Below, in pieces: positions 12,241-23,454 of a DNA stretch of 64,000 bases. The notes under the pieces were generated by a model that saw only the letters and a list, made by a program, of their open reading frames with translations, did not search any database and was not told the origin of the DNA. Numbering within the stretch: position 1 is the stretch's first letter; each line of letters opens with the position of its first letter. The translations under genes were made by a program, and so were the position numbers. Origin of the DNA: Piezodorus guildinii (lineage: Eukaryota > Arthropoda > Insecta > Hemiptera > Pentatomidae); contig CM041298.1 in assembly GCA_023052935.1 (NCBI GenBank), forward strand, positions 116,915,977-116,979,976. Direction: 5' to 3'.

Positions 12241-12851
12241 TGTTGAAAAAAATAGAGACGAACCCTGGATCGTTCATGGGTTGTAGAGGTACAGTTACAA
12301 GTGAAAACTTGTTTAGGCGCGTTTTGTGATTTTTGGCAGGAGTAAAAGCTTTGATTTTGTAACAATGGTAACGACACCAACGTGCTCTAGACTGGCGCAT
12401 GCGGTCTGTGTATAAATGTCTACTAGAGATAGGATAATGGTATAAATTTCCGTTAACGTTATCAATACCGGTATAATATCGGCACAAAAATATTGATATT
12501 TATAGTACTTTATTTCATTATTTAATTGAATCAGTTGCTAATGAAATGAGTAAAGATATGGTAGATATACTATGTCTTAGAACTTACCTCTTACTGTATA
12601 TTAAGTTAATATAATGAGTATCTCAAATCTATTATAACATTACTTTGCATGAAAACATTAGAACATACGAAGCAAAATCATTATGATCTTACTGTCAATA
12701 TTTAAATCGTAGTAAAAGCGAAATCGAAAAGATTATCTTGATCATATAAGCCTAGAAATATGACGTTTGAAAATTAAATTAATTTTAATAATACAAATTT
12801 TAATTAAGCAAAATGTATATTTCATTACTAATAAAAACAAAGTAATATGTT
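12241..12851. other. Unit A spacer, no gene recognised
   Basis: An 87-codon minus-strand frame (12224-12487), repeated at 18583-18846, has no recognisable domain and no sign of selection beyond the recent duplication. I do not call it. Confidence 0.45.
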
Positions 12852-13733
12852 TTTACTTTCACTTACTACATATAGTAAGGGGAAGTATTGCGATCGTGAA
12901 AATTTTCGAATTCCAGTTTTCAACGGAAATACACGTTTTAGGGTTCCCTGAGTCCAAATAACCAAGTCCAGCAAAAAGGTCTTGTGTGTGTGTGTGTGGT
13001 AACTCCTGGGCTGAAACGGTAAGTCCTATGAAACTGAAATTTCATATTTAAGACAACTATACGCCCGAGACGTGACAAAACTTTGTTCATCAAATTAGCT
13101 TACCAGAAGAGGCACTTTATACCATGCATTTTGCACCTTTTTTCGATTTTATCGAAAACGGTTCCGACGATTTTGATTAAACTCGCTATATCGATGTAAA
13201 ATTTAATGGGCTTTAAAATTATGTAGGTTTTATTCTGATTAAAATGGTCAGACGGGGCTTAAATGCCGATATTTTAAATTTTCTTCCCCATAAGTACCTT
13301 TAATTTTGTAGATTAAATAAAAATAACTATATTAGCTTGTTAACGCTGATGAAAAACAGTTAAATATATAAATTGAATAAATTCGATACCCAACTAAAGG
13401 AGAAAACAAAAAAATATTTTTTTAATGCAATTTTTCGTTTTTGAACATAAGAGCAGTAATATTCATGTATGATATACCGTTGGAAAGCTAAAGATTTTAG
13501 AAAAAATATTATCTTATACACAAGCTTTTAAATGTTAATAGAGAGTGATGAAATGAACATAAACTAACTGATTATTTTAGATAATAATACAATAGATTTT
13601 TTAATAAAACTCAATTCAATTTAATTAATTCCTTAATAGTTCCACGTATTTTTATCTCTAACTGTTTTTGAAAATTCTTTCATTGGGTTTAAAAATGGAG
13701 GTAAGTGAAAGTTGTGTGTTGCCCGCACCAGAT
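12852..13733 (-). repeat. Repeat H, essentially complete copy
   Basis: Read on the minus strand: 5' end TCTGGTGCGGGCAACACACA at about 13732, subterminal ACTTTCACTTAC about 20 bases in, a CA microsatellite (TG on the plus strand, 12984-12999), and a 3' terminal hairpin whose 3' arm is GTAAGTGAAAGT at about 12860. Length about 880 bp. This and 38222-39123 are the best structural references in the window. Confidence 0.85.
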
Positions 13734-13826
13734 TTTTTGTTTACTTGGGAGAGAAATTGAGGTTATCTCTATAAAATAACTATAAAAATTATTCCTAAAT
13801 GTCTGAATTTCCTTACAATTAAATGA

Positions 13827-14109
13827 GGGATCACTTGTAGCTGGGTGGCTAGCACATCAGCCTCCTATGCCAAAGGTCACGGGTTCAAATCCGTAGGTGT
13901 TCCTAGGATTTTTTAACGGGAATAAAAAATCCTTAGTTATGCCGTCCTTCGGAGGGGACGTGAAAAAGTGGTTCCAAGCCTGTGCGATGTCAGGTACTCG
14001 TTAAAGATCCCTATCCTAATAAAACCTGGATAGGCAAAATTTAGGACTCCCGCTGTAGCATCGTCCGATTAGCCATAGTAGCATAAAGTGACGTTAAATA
14101 AATAAACGA
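13827..14109 (+). mobile_element. SINE-A copy with 12-bp TSD
   Basis: Full-length SINE-A, head GGGATCACTTGTAGC, B-box-like GGGTTCAAATCC, tail AAATAAATAAAC. Flanked by the direct repeat ACAATTAAATGA at 13815-13826 and 14110-14121. The same insertion is in unit B, so it predates the duplication. Confidence 0.93.
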
Positions 14110-14121
14110 ACAATTAAATGA

Positions 14122-14628
14122 AACTATGATACAAAAATACGCATTCTCAACATAATCTACTTTAACGAACGTACACTTCTTTCCAGCGCAAATCGAGGAT
14201 TAAAAAAAAAAAGGTTTCATTTCTATCGGCAGTCCCTATGACTGCCTGAATAGAATTTATTTTTAAAGCACTTCAAACAAACCAATATTTATTTCTCTTC
14301 TTCATCTACTCCAATTTTAAATTAGACATGATCGTTCATCACACAGGTCATACACTAACCTATAGTTTGTTGCCGAAATCCTTGAAAACCACATCGCGAT
14401 TCCGGCCTAGCAAACACTTCGTAGGGTCATTACTTCGCTCGAAAGTGCGGAGAGGGGTAATTTTGCTGAGAATTGCGGACAACTTTCCATGATGACCGGC
14501 CATCCATCCAATTCCTCACCACGCTCGACCTCTCACGCACCCTCGGCTATCCAACGTCTTCTTTATAAATTTAGAACTTAAGGTGCTTAGGGATCAGTGT
14601 TACCTTAATACTGTTAGAATACAATAGA
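14122..14628. other. Low-copy GC-richer spacer of unit A
   Basis: About 500 bp with more GC than the surroundings around 14380-14560, but stops in all frames and no match to repeats elsewhere in the window except its unit B copy. Confidence 0.4.
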
Positions 14629-14743
14629 AGGGGAAATATTTTTCTTTCTGGGATAGTCTCCCTTAAGAATAGCAGATATGTACTATTAAGGTATACAATA
14701 TGTCTGGCCAAAAAACAAAAGGATCATAATTTATTCGTATTTA
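14629..14743 (-). repeat. CR1/L2-like LINE 3' UTR fragment
   Basis: Shares the sequence ATACAATATGTCTGGCCA and the surrounding TCTGGGA--AGTC-CCTTAAGAATA block with 63408-63500, the 3' end of a CR1/L2-like LINE copy. The mariner at 14744 is inserted at its inner end. Confidence 0.55.
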
Positions 14744-15597
14744 TTGGGTTGTTTCACATGAAATGTCCGTTTTTATAGTTTCTGAAATACATAAAGGATT
14801 TGCAGGTCTCTGTTGTTTTCTTCTGAATGTTTACATATTTAAAGTAAACAGTTACTAATCCTCTACATTTTTATTATAAACATTAGCTTCCCCCATTACT
14901 AACATTACCCACTTATTGTGTACCTCCAAATATGAACGTGGAAACACGCGATTTTCGAGTAATATATTTGTACGAAGAGCTGAGGCCGCTAGAAATATTT
15001 GCGAGGCGTTTGGGGAAGGGAGTGTTAATGAACGGACCATTCGCCATTGGTTTGCTAAGTTTTCAGCTGGGGATACCGACTTGGAAAACTTGCCCCGAGG
15101 AAGACCTCCGTCCGTAATAGACAACGACGTCCTCAAACGTACAGTAGAAGAAAACCCCCACCAAACAGTTAAAGGACTCTCAGTACAATTAAATGCAAGT
15201 GCATCTACCGTTTCCAGACATTTAAAGTGTATTGGGAAAGTAAAAAACCTCGATACATGGGTACCTTATGATCTCACTGAGCGGCATGTTTCAAAACATA
15301 CCGTGCAAAAATTGAAATAACTGGGCTACGAAGTTCTTCCGCACCCACCATATTCTCCCGACTTGTCTCCAACAGATTACCACCTGTTCATAAATTTAGA
15401 CAACTTCGTCAAAGGAAAATTTTTTGAAAATGATGATCAAGTGAAAAGTGCGTTTTCAGATTTTGTTTCACTTTAAAGCTCAGAGTTTTTCAGTTCGGGG
15501 ATAAAAAAGTTGATGTCACGTTGAGAAAAATGTGTAGAAAAAAAAGGTAAATACTTCCTTTACCTTGAAAACGGACATTTCATGTGACACAACCTAA
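14744..15597 (+). mobile_element. Internally deleted mariner element (unit A)
   Basis: Terminal inverted repeats of about 30 bp (outer bases TTGGGTTGTTTCACATGAAA at the left, TTAGGTTGTGTCACATGAAA read inward at the right) are flanked by TA dinucleotides at 14742-14743 and 15598-15599, the mariner target signature. Length 854 bp against about 1.3 kb for full mariners, because the transposase core is missing. Non-autonomous by itself. Confidence 0.92.
14932..15476 (+). pseudogene. Mariner transposase remnant (unit A)
   Basis: The start reads MNVETRDFRVIYLYE and then shifts frame by one. The following frame gives the paired helix-turn-helix region (ARNICEAFGEGSVNERTIRH, GRPPS, STVSRHLKCIGKV, WVPYDLTE). 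The central part with the first and second catalytic aspartates is deleted. After a stop near 15318 the 3' end resumes with HPPYSPDLSPTDYHLF, the block holding the third catalytic aspartate. Mariner transposases normally have about 345 residues; here fewer than half remain. It could still supply TIRs mobilised in trans. Confidence 0.85.
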
Positions 15598-15697
15598 TAC
15601 AATGATATCAGGAGAAATAAAAATGTTTACAATAAGACAAAAGAGTAAAATAAATAACATAAGATAGCTAAACGTGTTGAACAAAAAAACTAAAAAA

Positions 15698-15775
15698 TCT
15701 GATGCGGACAACACACGACTTTCTCTGACCACGGCTGCTGAAATCAATTTAAGAACTATTATAATAAATTTTGTT
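15698..15775 (+). repeat. Repeat H, 5' end fragment
   Basis: TCTGATGCGGACAACACACG followed by a diverged ACTTTCTCTGACC and the GAAATCAATTTAAGAA block. Unit B counterpart at 22066. Confidence 0.6.
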
Positions 15776-16126
15776 AAGAATTGCAATAGTCATATTTTTA
15801 TATTTCTCCACTTGTAATATTATTTTTTTTATTTTGTGTTTCAATATGTGCAAACTCGACAGTCAATTGTTTTTATTCAATTTCCAGCAGCTGTTAAGTG
15901 ACCGCGGGGCAGAATGCATTGTGGGAGAGTTAATGGAATCGACTCGCGAGTGTAGACGGTGTTTAATTAAGTTGGTGGTCGCAAAATGTGTCATATTGTT
16001 CTCAAATCGCACGTCATCGAAGGAAATAATCACAGGAAATAGTAGAATATTGTCGCGAGGACTAGGAGTCACAAAAGAGGGGAAAGGAAGTCCTCACCGA
16101 TAGAAAGAATCATCGCTTGCACACAT
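15776..16126 (+). other. Low-copy sequence with a possible exon-like segment
   Basis: A pyrimidine-rich stretch ending in TTTCCAG at about 15885-15892 precedes a frame that stays open to 16103 (QLLSDRGAECIVGELMESTR...). GC is higher than in the flanks. This could be a single exon or chance. I recognise no domain and cannot see a donor that would support it. Repeated at 22139-22494 with very few changes. Confidence 0.2.
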
Positions 16127-17072
16127 ATAATAATAGGCTTAGCGAACCCGAAGGTTCGATGCCGATACCACCAAATTCCGACTAAACATACTCGTCCAAT
16201 GTTCACCGTTCTAGCCCAAGCCCCCGAGATCAGCCTTAACGCAATCCTCCCATCGACGCTTCGGCCTACCTTTCGGACGCCTACCAGCCGGATCAGCGAA
16301 TACCAACTTTCTCGGAATCCGTTCCTCACCGAGCCCAACAACTTTACGCGCCTATTTGAGTCACCGCGATGCTATCAACTCAATTATATTCACGGGATAC
16401 AAGTTCCGCAGTTCCGCGTTGTGCAACCTTCTAAACTCTCCACTGGCCTCATCTCTCTTCGGACCAAATATTTTACGCAGTACCTTTTTCAGTTTCACAT
16501 CTGTATAGGATCTTTGGAAGAATAATAGTTTTATAAATTCTAGCCTTTAAGTTTTTAGATAGAAGCTGCGAACTAAGTAACTTAGCAACTGAATAATAAC
16601 ACGCATTTCCCACCTTTAACCGGGACTTCATTTCTTCCTGGATTTCATTTTTTCTTCTTATCATTGAACCTAAATACTTGAATTTCTCCACGTGTTCAAA
16701 AGTATGCCCTGATACATGAATATCACTTAGATCGCCACCGTTTTTGCTACTGATCATATATTTCGTCTTATTGGTATTTAATTCGAGACCTATTTGTTTA
16801 CCGGTTTTTATTAACACACATGTATTTAGTTGTATGGTTTCCATGTCTTCACCTAGCAGTACCAAATCATCGGCATACCCCAAAACCGGAATCTTGTCAC
16901 CCATATTTAACCCTTTCTCGGTACACATCACCTTTTCTATGACATATTCTAATCCTATATTAAATAAAACAGGTGAAAGGGAGTCACCCTGTTTCAAACC
17001 CGATCGAACCTCAAATCTCTCGGAGTAATTATGACCGACTCTAACTTTATGGAATGTTTCTGGGATCCTCAA
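16127..17072 (-). pseudogene. RTE-like LINE fragment, RT domain (recombinant copy 2)
   Basis: Minus-strand RT with an intact GYADDLVLLG box, GLKQGDSLSPVLFN and KYLGSMIRRK. It is open for 199 codons on 16473-17072, where a ~50-bp internal deletion (shared with copy 3, absent from copy 1) disrupts the thumb. Left of about 16933 it is nearly identical to copy 3. Right of about 16952 it is identical to copy 1, including the right flank. It is therefore the crossover product at the junction of units A and B. It has no endonuclease and cannot be active. Confidence 0.88.
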
Positions 17073-17162
17073 ACGTGTATTTTCCGGGGAAACTAGAATT
17101 TGAACATTTTTACGATCAGAACACTTTCCCGTACTCTATATTTCATATAAACGCAAATGTAT
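17073..17162 (+). repeat. Repeat H, 3' end fragment (unit B)
   Basis: Counterpart of 9715-9805. Confidence 0.55.
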
Positions 17163-17764
17163 GTGAAAAAGCCCCGTGTTATTCAGCCAGTGTTATCCAG
17201 CTTGGAAGTCTCATGTACTCTAGCAACTCTGGGGGGCATATAATCTTCTGTCTTTTGCCGAAAAAAGGCTTATTTTTTTTTTAAATTTAAATAATAATGG
17301 TTATGATTTCCTCACCAGTATTCTGAATACACTACAATACACATTAGAGTCTTATTCTCAGAATAATGTTGTTTGTTTTTCTATCTATACAAATAGATCC
17401 TAGTTGGATTCCGGTTACAGATTTGCAATAGTCGGAGGGGATACGCGAATTAAATTGAGCGAGCCGTTAGTGAGCGATAAGGGGAGAGTTAGTATAAACC
17501 GGAAGCTTGAGTGTTTTCTTATCGTCCTAATTGTGTTTGCTGTCTTTTGTGTTCGTCGCTTTGTTGTCTTATCTCGCTAATATGTTTGCCATTCCTCTCC
17601 CAAGCGAAGCCAAAGGGTAATGGGAATGGTTCTCCGTCTGCAAGAATAGTTTTTGATCTATATCATGTTCGTTTCAATACCGGGCTTTGATCTTGAAAAT
17701 TTGTTTAAAGTCTGCGCAGTGAAAGTAAAATAAATCAAAGAGTTGTCGTGGGCAATAATATAAA
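17163..17764. other. Unit B spacer
   Basis: Counterpart of 9806-10405; nothing recognised. Confidence 0.35.
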
Positions 17765-18020
17765 TCTGGTGCGGCTAACACAATACTTTCACTTATCTCA
17801 TCTGTTGTTTGTTTTGGTTTTAAGGCGTAAAACCTAAAGTTCATCAACGCCTAGATACTATATGTATATTTAACTTTTATGAGAAAGAACTATTAAGTAA
17901 TAAGTAATTGAGAGAAAAAAAAAATGATTATTATGTAAAAAATAGTAAAAAAAAAAAAAAAATACTTTAAAGAAAACATACAAAAAAAAATAAAAATAAA
18001 AAAATAAAACAATTTAAAGT
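17765..18020 (+). repeat. Repeat H 5' fragment and A-rich spacer with the empty Jockey site
   Basis: Begins TCTGGTGCGGCTAAC. Further right, the A-rich tract around 17950-18010 leads into AAAGTCAAGG at about 18016, the undisturbed version of the insertion site that is filled in unit A. Confidence 0.7.
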
Positions 18021-18102
18021 CAAGGGAAATAAAAGTATTGATTAAAAACTGACTAGGAATGTATAACTTAATAGTTAATTAAGATTATAGTCTTTATAAT
18101 CT

Positions 18103-18345
18103 CTACAATAATGATTGCTCCTTAAGAAAACCAAAAACTAATTTAATGGTTTCCTCTCTATTACCCAATACTGTTGAAATATTTGGGTATAGTCCCATTT
18201 TATTCAGATGTGATGAATAATAAGGGCATTCTTGAAAAATATGCCGAATGGTAAGGGTTCCATCACAGTGCTGGCACCGGGGCATGGGCTGCCTAGTAAA
18301 AAGGTAAGAGTGCGTTAGCCGCGAATCTCAGCTGTTAAAATCACT
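18103..18345 (-). pseudogene. C-terminal fragment of an RNase H-type LINE ORF2
   Basis: The minus strand reads RLTHSYLFTRQP followed by the cysteine/histidine cluster PRCQHCDGTLTIRHIFQECP, the typical zinc-binding C-terminus of I-clade and related LINE proteins, and a short tail to a stop at 18103. Only about 80 codons survive. A related fragment lies at 39335-39525. Confidence 0.6.
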
Positions 18346-18369
18346 CTAAGAACTATAAAATAAACTCAA

Positions 18370-18600
18370 AGTTGAAAATAGTTTATTTAAATAAAAATTG
18401 TATTCAGTTTCTTTGGAAACATGATCTAGATTAAATAATATAGCAATATAAGTAATATATATAGTATATTATTATCAGTGGTAAGTTTATGATCTTTCTT
18501 CACTTTAAATTGCCTTTTACAACTTTTTAAATAAGATAATATTTTTATAAAATCTTTAGCTTTCGAACAGTATATTACACATTTATGTTACTGTTCTTCT
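18370..18600 (+). repeat. Repeat H, internal fragment (unit B)
   Basis: Counterpart of 12010-12240. Confidence 0.55.
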
Positions 18601-19210
18601 GTTGAAAAAAATAGAGACGAACCCTGGATCGTTCATGGGTTGTAGAGGTACAGTTACAAGTGAAAACTTGTTTAGGCGCGTTTTGTGATTTTTGGCAGGA
18701 GTAAAAGCTTTGATTTTGTAACAATGGTAACGACACCAACGTGCTCTAGACTGGCGCATGCGGTCTGTGTATAAATGTCTACTAGAGATAGGATAATGGT
18801 ATAAATTTCCGTTAACGTTATCAATACCGGTATAATATCGGCACAAAAATATTGATATTTATAGTACTTTATTTCATTATTTAATTGAATCAGTTGCTAA
18901 TGAAATGAGTAAAGATATGGTAGATATACTATGTCTTAGAACTTACCTCTTACTGTATATTAAGTTAATATAATGAGTATCTCAAATCTATTATAACATT
19001 ACTTTGCATGAAAACATTAGAACATACGAAGCAAAATCATTATGATCTTACTGTCAATATTTAAATCGTAGTAAAAGCGAAATCGAAAAGATTATCTTGA
19101 TCATATAAGCCTAGAAATATGACGTTTGAAAATTAAATTAATTTTAATAATACAAATTTTAATTAAGCAAAATGTATATTTCATTACTAATAAAAACAAA
19201 GTAATATGTT
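18601..19210. other. Unit B spacer
   Basis: Counterpart of 12241-12851; nothing recognised. Confidence 0.4.
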
Positions 19211-20094
19211 TTTACTTTCACTTACTACATATAGTAAGGGGAAGTATTGCGATCGTGAAAATTTTCGAATTCCAGTTTTCAACGGAAATACACGTTTTAG
19301 GGTTCCCTGAGTCCAAATAACCAAGTCCAGCAAAAAGGTCTGTGTGTGTGTGTGTGTGGTAACTCCTGGGCTGAAACGGTAAGTCCTATGAAACTGAAAT
19401 TTCATATTTAAGACAACTATACGCCCGAGACGTGACAAAACTTTGTTCATCAAATTAGCTTACCAGAAGAGGCACTTTATACCATGCATTTTGCACCTTT
19501 TTTCGATTTTATCGAAAACGGTTCCGACGATTTTGATTAAACTCGCTATATCGATGTAAAATTTAATGGGCTTTAAAATTATGTAGGTTTTATTCTGATT
19601 AAAATGGTCAGACAGGGCTTAAATGCCGATATTTTAAATTTTCTTCCCCATAAGTACCTTTAATTTTGTAGATTAAATAAAAATAACTATATTAGCTTGT
19701 TAACGCTGATGAAAAACAGTTAAATATATAAATTGAATAAATTCGATACCCAACTAAAGGAGAAAACAGAAAAAATATTTTTTTAATGCAATTTTTCGTT
19801 TTTGAACATAAGAGCAGTAATATTCATGTATGATATACCGTTGGAAAGCTAAAGATTTTAGAAAAAATATTATCTTATACACAAGCTTTTAAATGTTAAT
19901 AGAGAGTGATGAAATGAACATAAACTAACTGATTATTTTAGATAATAATACAATAGATTTTTTAATAAAACTCAATTCAATTTAATTAATTCCTTAATAG
20001 TTCCACGTATTTTTATCTCTAACTGTTTTTGAAAATTCTTTCATTGGGTTTAAAAATGGAGGTAAGTGAAAGTTGTGTGTTGCCCGCACCAGAT
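19211..20094 (-). repeat. Repeat H, essentially complete copy (unit B)
   Basis: Counterpart of 12852-13733 with the same termini. The TG microsatellite differs slightly in length (about 19341-19358), as expected for replication slippage after the duplication. Confidence 0.85.
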
Positions 20095-20187
20095 TTTTTG
20101 TTTACTTGGGAGAGAAATTGAGGTTATCTCTATAAAATAACTATAAAAATTATTCCTAAATGTCTGAATTTCCTTACAATTAAATGA

Positions 20188-20470
20188 GGGATCACTTGTA
20201 GCTGGGTGGCTAGCACATCAGCCTCCTATGCCAAAGGTCACGGGTTCAAATCCGTAGGTGTTCCTAGGATTTTTTAACGGGAATAAAAAATCCTTAGTTA
20301 TGCCGTCCTTCGGAGGGGACGTGAAAAAGTGGTTCCAAGCCTGTGCGATGTCAGGTACTCGTTAAAGATCCCTATCCTAATAAAACCTGGATAGGCAAAA
20401 TTTAGGACTCCCGCTGTAGCATCGTCCGATTAGCCATAGTAGCATAAAGTGACGTTAAATAAATAAACGA
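20188..20470 (+). mobile_element. SINE-A copy with TSD (unit B)
   Basis: Counterpart of 13827-14109, with ACAATTAAATGA duplicated at 20176-20187 and 20471-20482. Confidence 0.93.
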
Positions 20471-20482
20471 ACAATTAAATGA

Positions 20483-20985
20483 AACTATGATACAAAAATA
20501 CGCATTCTCAACATAATCTACTTTAACGAACGTACACTTCTTTCCAGCGCAAATCGAGGATTAAAAAAAAAAAGGTTTCATTTCTATCGGCAGTCCCTAT
20601 GACTGCCTGAATAGAATTTATTTTTAAAGCAATTCAAACAAACCAATATTTATTTCTCTTCTTCATCTACTCCAATTTTAAATTAGACATGATCGTTCAT
20701 CACACAGGTCATACACTAACCTATAGTTTGTTGCCGAAATCCTTGAAAACCACATCGCGATTCCGGCCTAGCAAACACTTCGTAGGGTCATTACTTCGCT
20801 CGAAAGTGCGGAGAGGGGTAATTTTGCTGAGAATTGCGGACAACTTTCCATGATGACCGGCCATCCATCCAATTCCTCACCACGCTCGACCTCTCACGCA
20901 CTCTCGGCTATCCAACGTCTTCTTTATAAATTTAGAACTTAAGGTGCTTAGGGATCAGTGTTACCTTAATACTGTTAGAATACAA
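20483..20985. other. Low-copy spacer of unit B
   Basis: Counterpart of 14122-14628; nothing recognised. Confidence 0.4.
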
Positions 20986-21104
20986 TAGAAGGGGAAATAT
21001 TTTTCTTTCTGGGATAGTCTCCCTTAAGAATAGCAGATATGTACTATTAAGGTATACAATATGTCTGGCCAAAAAACAAAAGGATCATAATTTATTCGTA
21101 TTTA

Positions 21105-21965
21105 TTGGGTTGTTTCACATGAAATGTCCGTTTTTATAGTTTCTGAAATACATAAAGGATTTTGCAGGTCTCTGTTGTTTTCTTCTGAATGTTTACATAT
21201 TTAAAGTAAACAGTTACTAATCCTCTACATTTTTATTATAAACATTAGCTTCCCCCATTACTAACATTACCCACTTATTGTGTACCTCCAAATATGAACG
21301 TGGAAACACGCGATTTTCGAGTAATATATTTGTACGAAGAGCTGAGGCCGCTAGAAATATTTGCGAGGCGTTTGGGGAAGGGAGTGTTAATGAACGGACC
21401 ATTCGCCATTGGTTTGCTAAGTTTTCAGCTGGGGATACCGACTTGGAAAACTTGCCCCGAGGAAGACCTCCGTCCGTAATAGACAACGACGTCCTCAAAC
21501 ATACAGTAGAAGAAAACCCCCACCAAACAGTTAAAGGACTCTCAGTACAATTAAATGCAAGTGCATCTACCGTTTCCAGACATTTAAAGTGTATTGGGAA
21601 AGTAAAAAACCTCGATACATGGGTACCTTATGATCTCACTGAGCGGCATGTTTCAAAACATACCGTGCAAAAATTGAAATAACTGGGCTAGTTATGGGAA
21701 GTTCTTCCGCACCCACCATATTCTCCCGACTTGTCTCCAACAGATTACCACCTGTTCATAAATTTAGACAACTTCGTCAAAGGAAAATTTTTTGAAAATG
21801 ATGATCAAGTGAAAAGTGCGTTTTCAGATTTTGTTTCACTTTAAAGCTCAGAGTTTTTCAGTTCGGGGATAAAAAAGTTGATGTCACGTTGAGAAAAATG
21901 TGTAGAAAAAAAAGGTAAATACTTCCTTTACCTTGAAAACGGACATTTCATGTGACACAACCTAA
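21105..21965 (+). mobile_element. Internally deleted mariner element (unit B)
   Basis: Counterpart of 14744-15597, with TA at 21103-21104 and 21966-21967. It carries about 7 extra bases near 21691 relative to unit A, close to the internal deletion junction. The transposase remnant (21294-21844) has the same frameshift and missing core. Confidence 0.92.
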
Positions 21966-22065
21966 TACAATGATATCAGGAGAAATAAAAATGTTTACAA
22001 TAAGACAAAAGAGTAAAATAAATAACATAAGATAGCTAAAAGTGTTGAGCAAAAAAACTAAAAAA

Positions 22066-22143
22066 TCTGATGCGGACAACACACGACTTTCTCTGACCAC
22101 GGCTGCTGAAATCAATTTAAGAACTATTATAATAAATTTTGTT
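22066..22143 (+). repeat. Repeat H, 5' end fragment (unit B)
   Basis: Counterpart of 15698-15775. Confidence 0.6.
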
Positions 22144-22494
22144 AAGAATTGCAATAGTCATATTTTTATATTTCTCCACTTGTAATATTATTTTTTTTAT
22201 TTTGTGTTTTAATATGTGCAAACTCGACAGTCAATTGTTTTTATTCAATTTCCAGCAGCTGTTAAGTGACCGCGGGGCAGAATGCATTGTGGGAGAGTTA
22301 ATGGAATCGACTCGCGAGTGTAGACGGTGTTTAATTAAGTTGGTGGTCGCAAAATGTGTCATATTGTTCTCAAATCGCACGTCATCGAAGGAAATAGTCA
22401 CAGGAAATAGTAGAATATTGTCGCGAGGACTAGGAGTCACAAAAGAGGGGAAAGGAAGTCCTCACCGATAGAAAGAATCATCGCTTGCACACAT
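22144..22494 (+). other. Low-copy exon-like segment (unit B)
   Basis: Counterpart of 15776-16126; frame still open to 22471. The conservation only reflects the recent duplication. Confidence 0.2.
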
Positions 22495-23391
22495 ATAATA
22501 ATAGGCTTAGCGAACCCGAAGGTTCGATGCCGATACCACCAAATTCCGACTAAACATACTCGTCCAATGTTCACCGTTCTAGCCCAAGCCCCCGAGATCA
22601 GCCTTAACGCAATCCTCCCATCGACGCTTCGGCCTACCTTTCGGACGCCTACCAGCCGGATCAGCGAATACCAACTTTCTCGGAATCCGTTCCTCACCGA
22701 GCCCAACAACTTTACGCGCCTATTTGAGTCTCCGCGATGCTATCAACTCAATTATATTCACGGGATACAAGTTCCGCAGTTCCGCGTTGTGCAACCTTCT
22801 AAACTCTCCACTGGCCTCATCTCTCTTCGGACCAAATATTTTACGCAGTACCTTTTTCAGTTTCACATTTGTATAGGATCTTTGGAAGAATAATAGTTTT
22901 ATAAATTCTAGCCTTTAAGTTTTTAGATAGAAGCTGCGAACTAAGTAACTTAGCAACTGAATAATAACACGCATTTCCCACCTTTAACCGGGACTTCATT
23001 TCTTCCTGGATTTCATTTTTTCTTCTTATCATTGAACCTAAATACTTGAATTTCTCCACGTGTTCAAAAGTATGCCCTGATACATGAATATCACTTAGAT
23101 CGCCACCGTTTTTGCTACTGATCATATATTTCGTCTTATCGGTATTTAATTCGAGACCTATTTGTTTACCGGTTTTTATTAACACACATGTATTTAGTTG
23201 TATGGTTTCCATGTCTTCACCTAGCAGTACCAAATCATCGGCATACCCCAAAACCGGAATCTTGTCACCCATATTTAACCCTTTCTCGGTACACATCACC
23301 TTTTCTATGACATATTCTAAGGCTATATTAAATAAAACAGGTGAAAGGGAGTCACCCTGTTTCAAACCCGATCGCACCTCAAATCTCTGCA
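22495..23391 (-). pseudogene. RTE-like LINE fragment, RT domain (recombination copy 3)
   Basis: Minus-strand RT with GYADDLVLLG and GLKQGDSLSPVLFN (open on 22841-23392). Right end differs from copies 1 and 2: after CTCAAATCTCTG at about 23391 it leaves the family, so this is the 5' truncation point. Diagnostic differences from copy 1 mark it as the second partner of the unequal crossover. Confidence 0.85.
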
Positions 23392-23454
23392 CAAGTATAT
23401 AAACAGTATTTTATATAAACAATTATTATATATGAATAATTTATATAAAGTTAA

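Larger units (their letters stand above)
9595..16952. repeat. Tandem duplication, unit A
   Basis: Co-linear and nearly identical with unit B (16953-23320). Paired landmarks: 12224/18583, 13827/20188, 14744/21105, 15771/22139. The offset is about 6,360 bp, widening to about 7,357 at the left because unit A has a ~1 kb LINE insertion at 10657-11659. Excluding that insertion the unit is about 6.35 kb. Unit boundaries fall inside RTE-like fragments. Confidence 0.92.
16953..23320. repeat. Tandem duplication, unit B
   Basis: Second copy of the unit at 9595-16952, without the truncated Jockey insertion. Differences from unit A are scattered single bases, short indels and homopolymer lengths, so the duplication is recent relative to the age of most repeats here. 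Confidence 0.92.

Noticed and set aside
12224..12487. 87-codon minus-strand ORF duplicated exactly at 18583-18846
   Set aside because: The identity only reflects the recent tandem duplication. No domain, start context or codon signal supports a gene.
12852..13733. Repeat H as a conventional TIR DNA transposon or MITE
   Set aside because: The inverted 12-mer is terminal at one end but ~20 bases inside at the other, and no consistent target duplication is visible. A Helitron-like reading fits better, though not proven.
14855..15136. 93-codon minus-strand ORF, repeated at 21217-21498
   Set aside because: It is the antisense shadow of the mariner transposase HTH region and has no independent similarity.
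15892..16103. Possible host exon after a TTTCCAG acceptor-like site
   Set aside because: One splice-like signal and a short open frame are expected by chance. No donor or neighbouring exon was seen, so it is only listed at low confidence.
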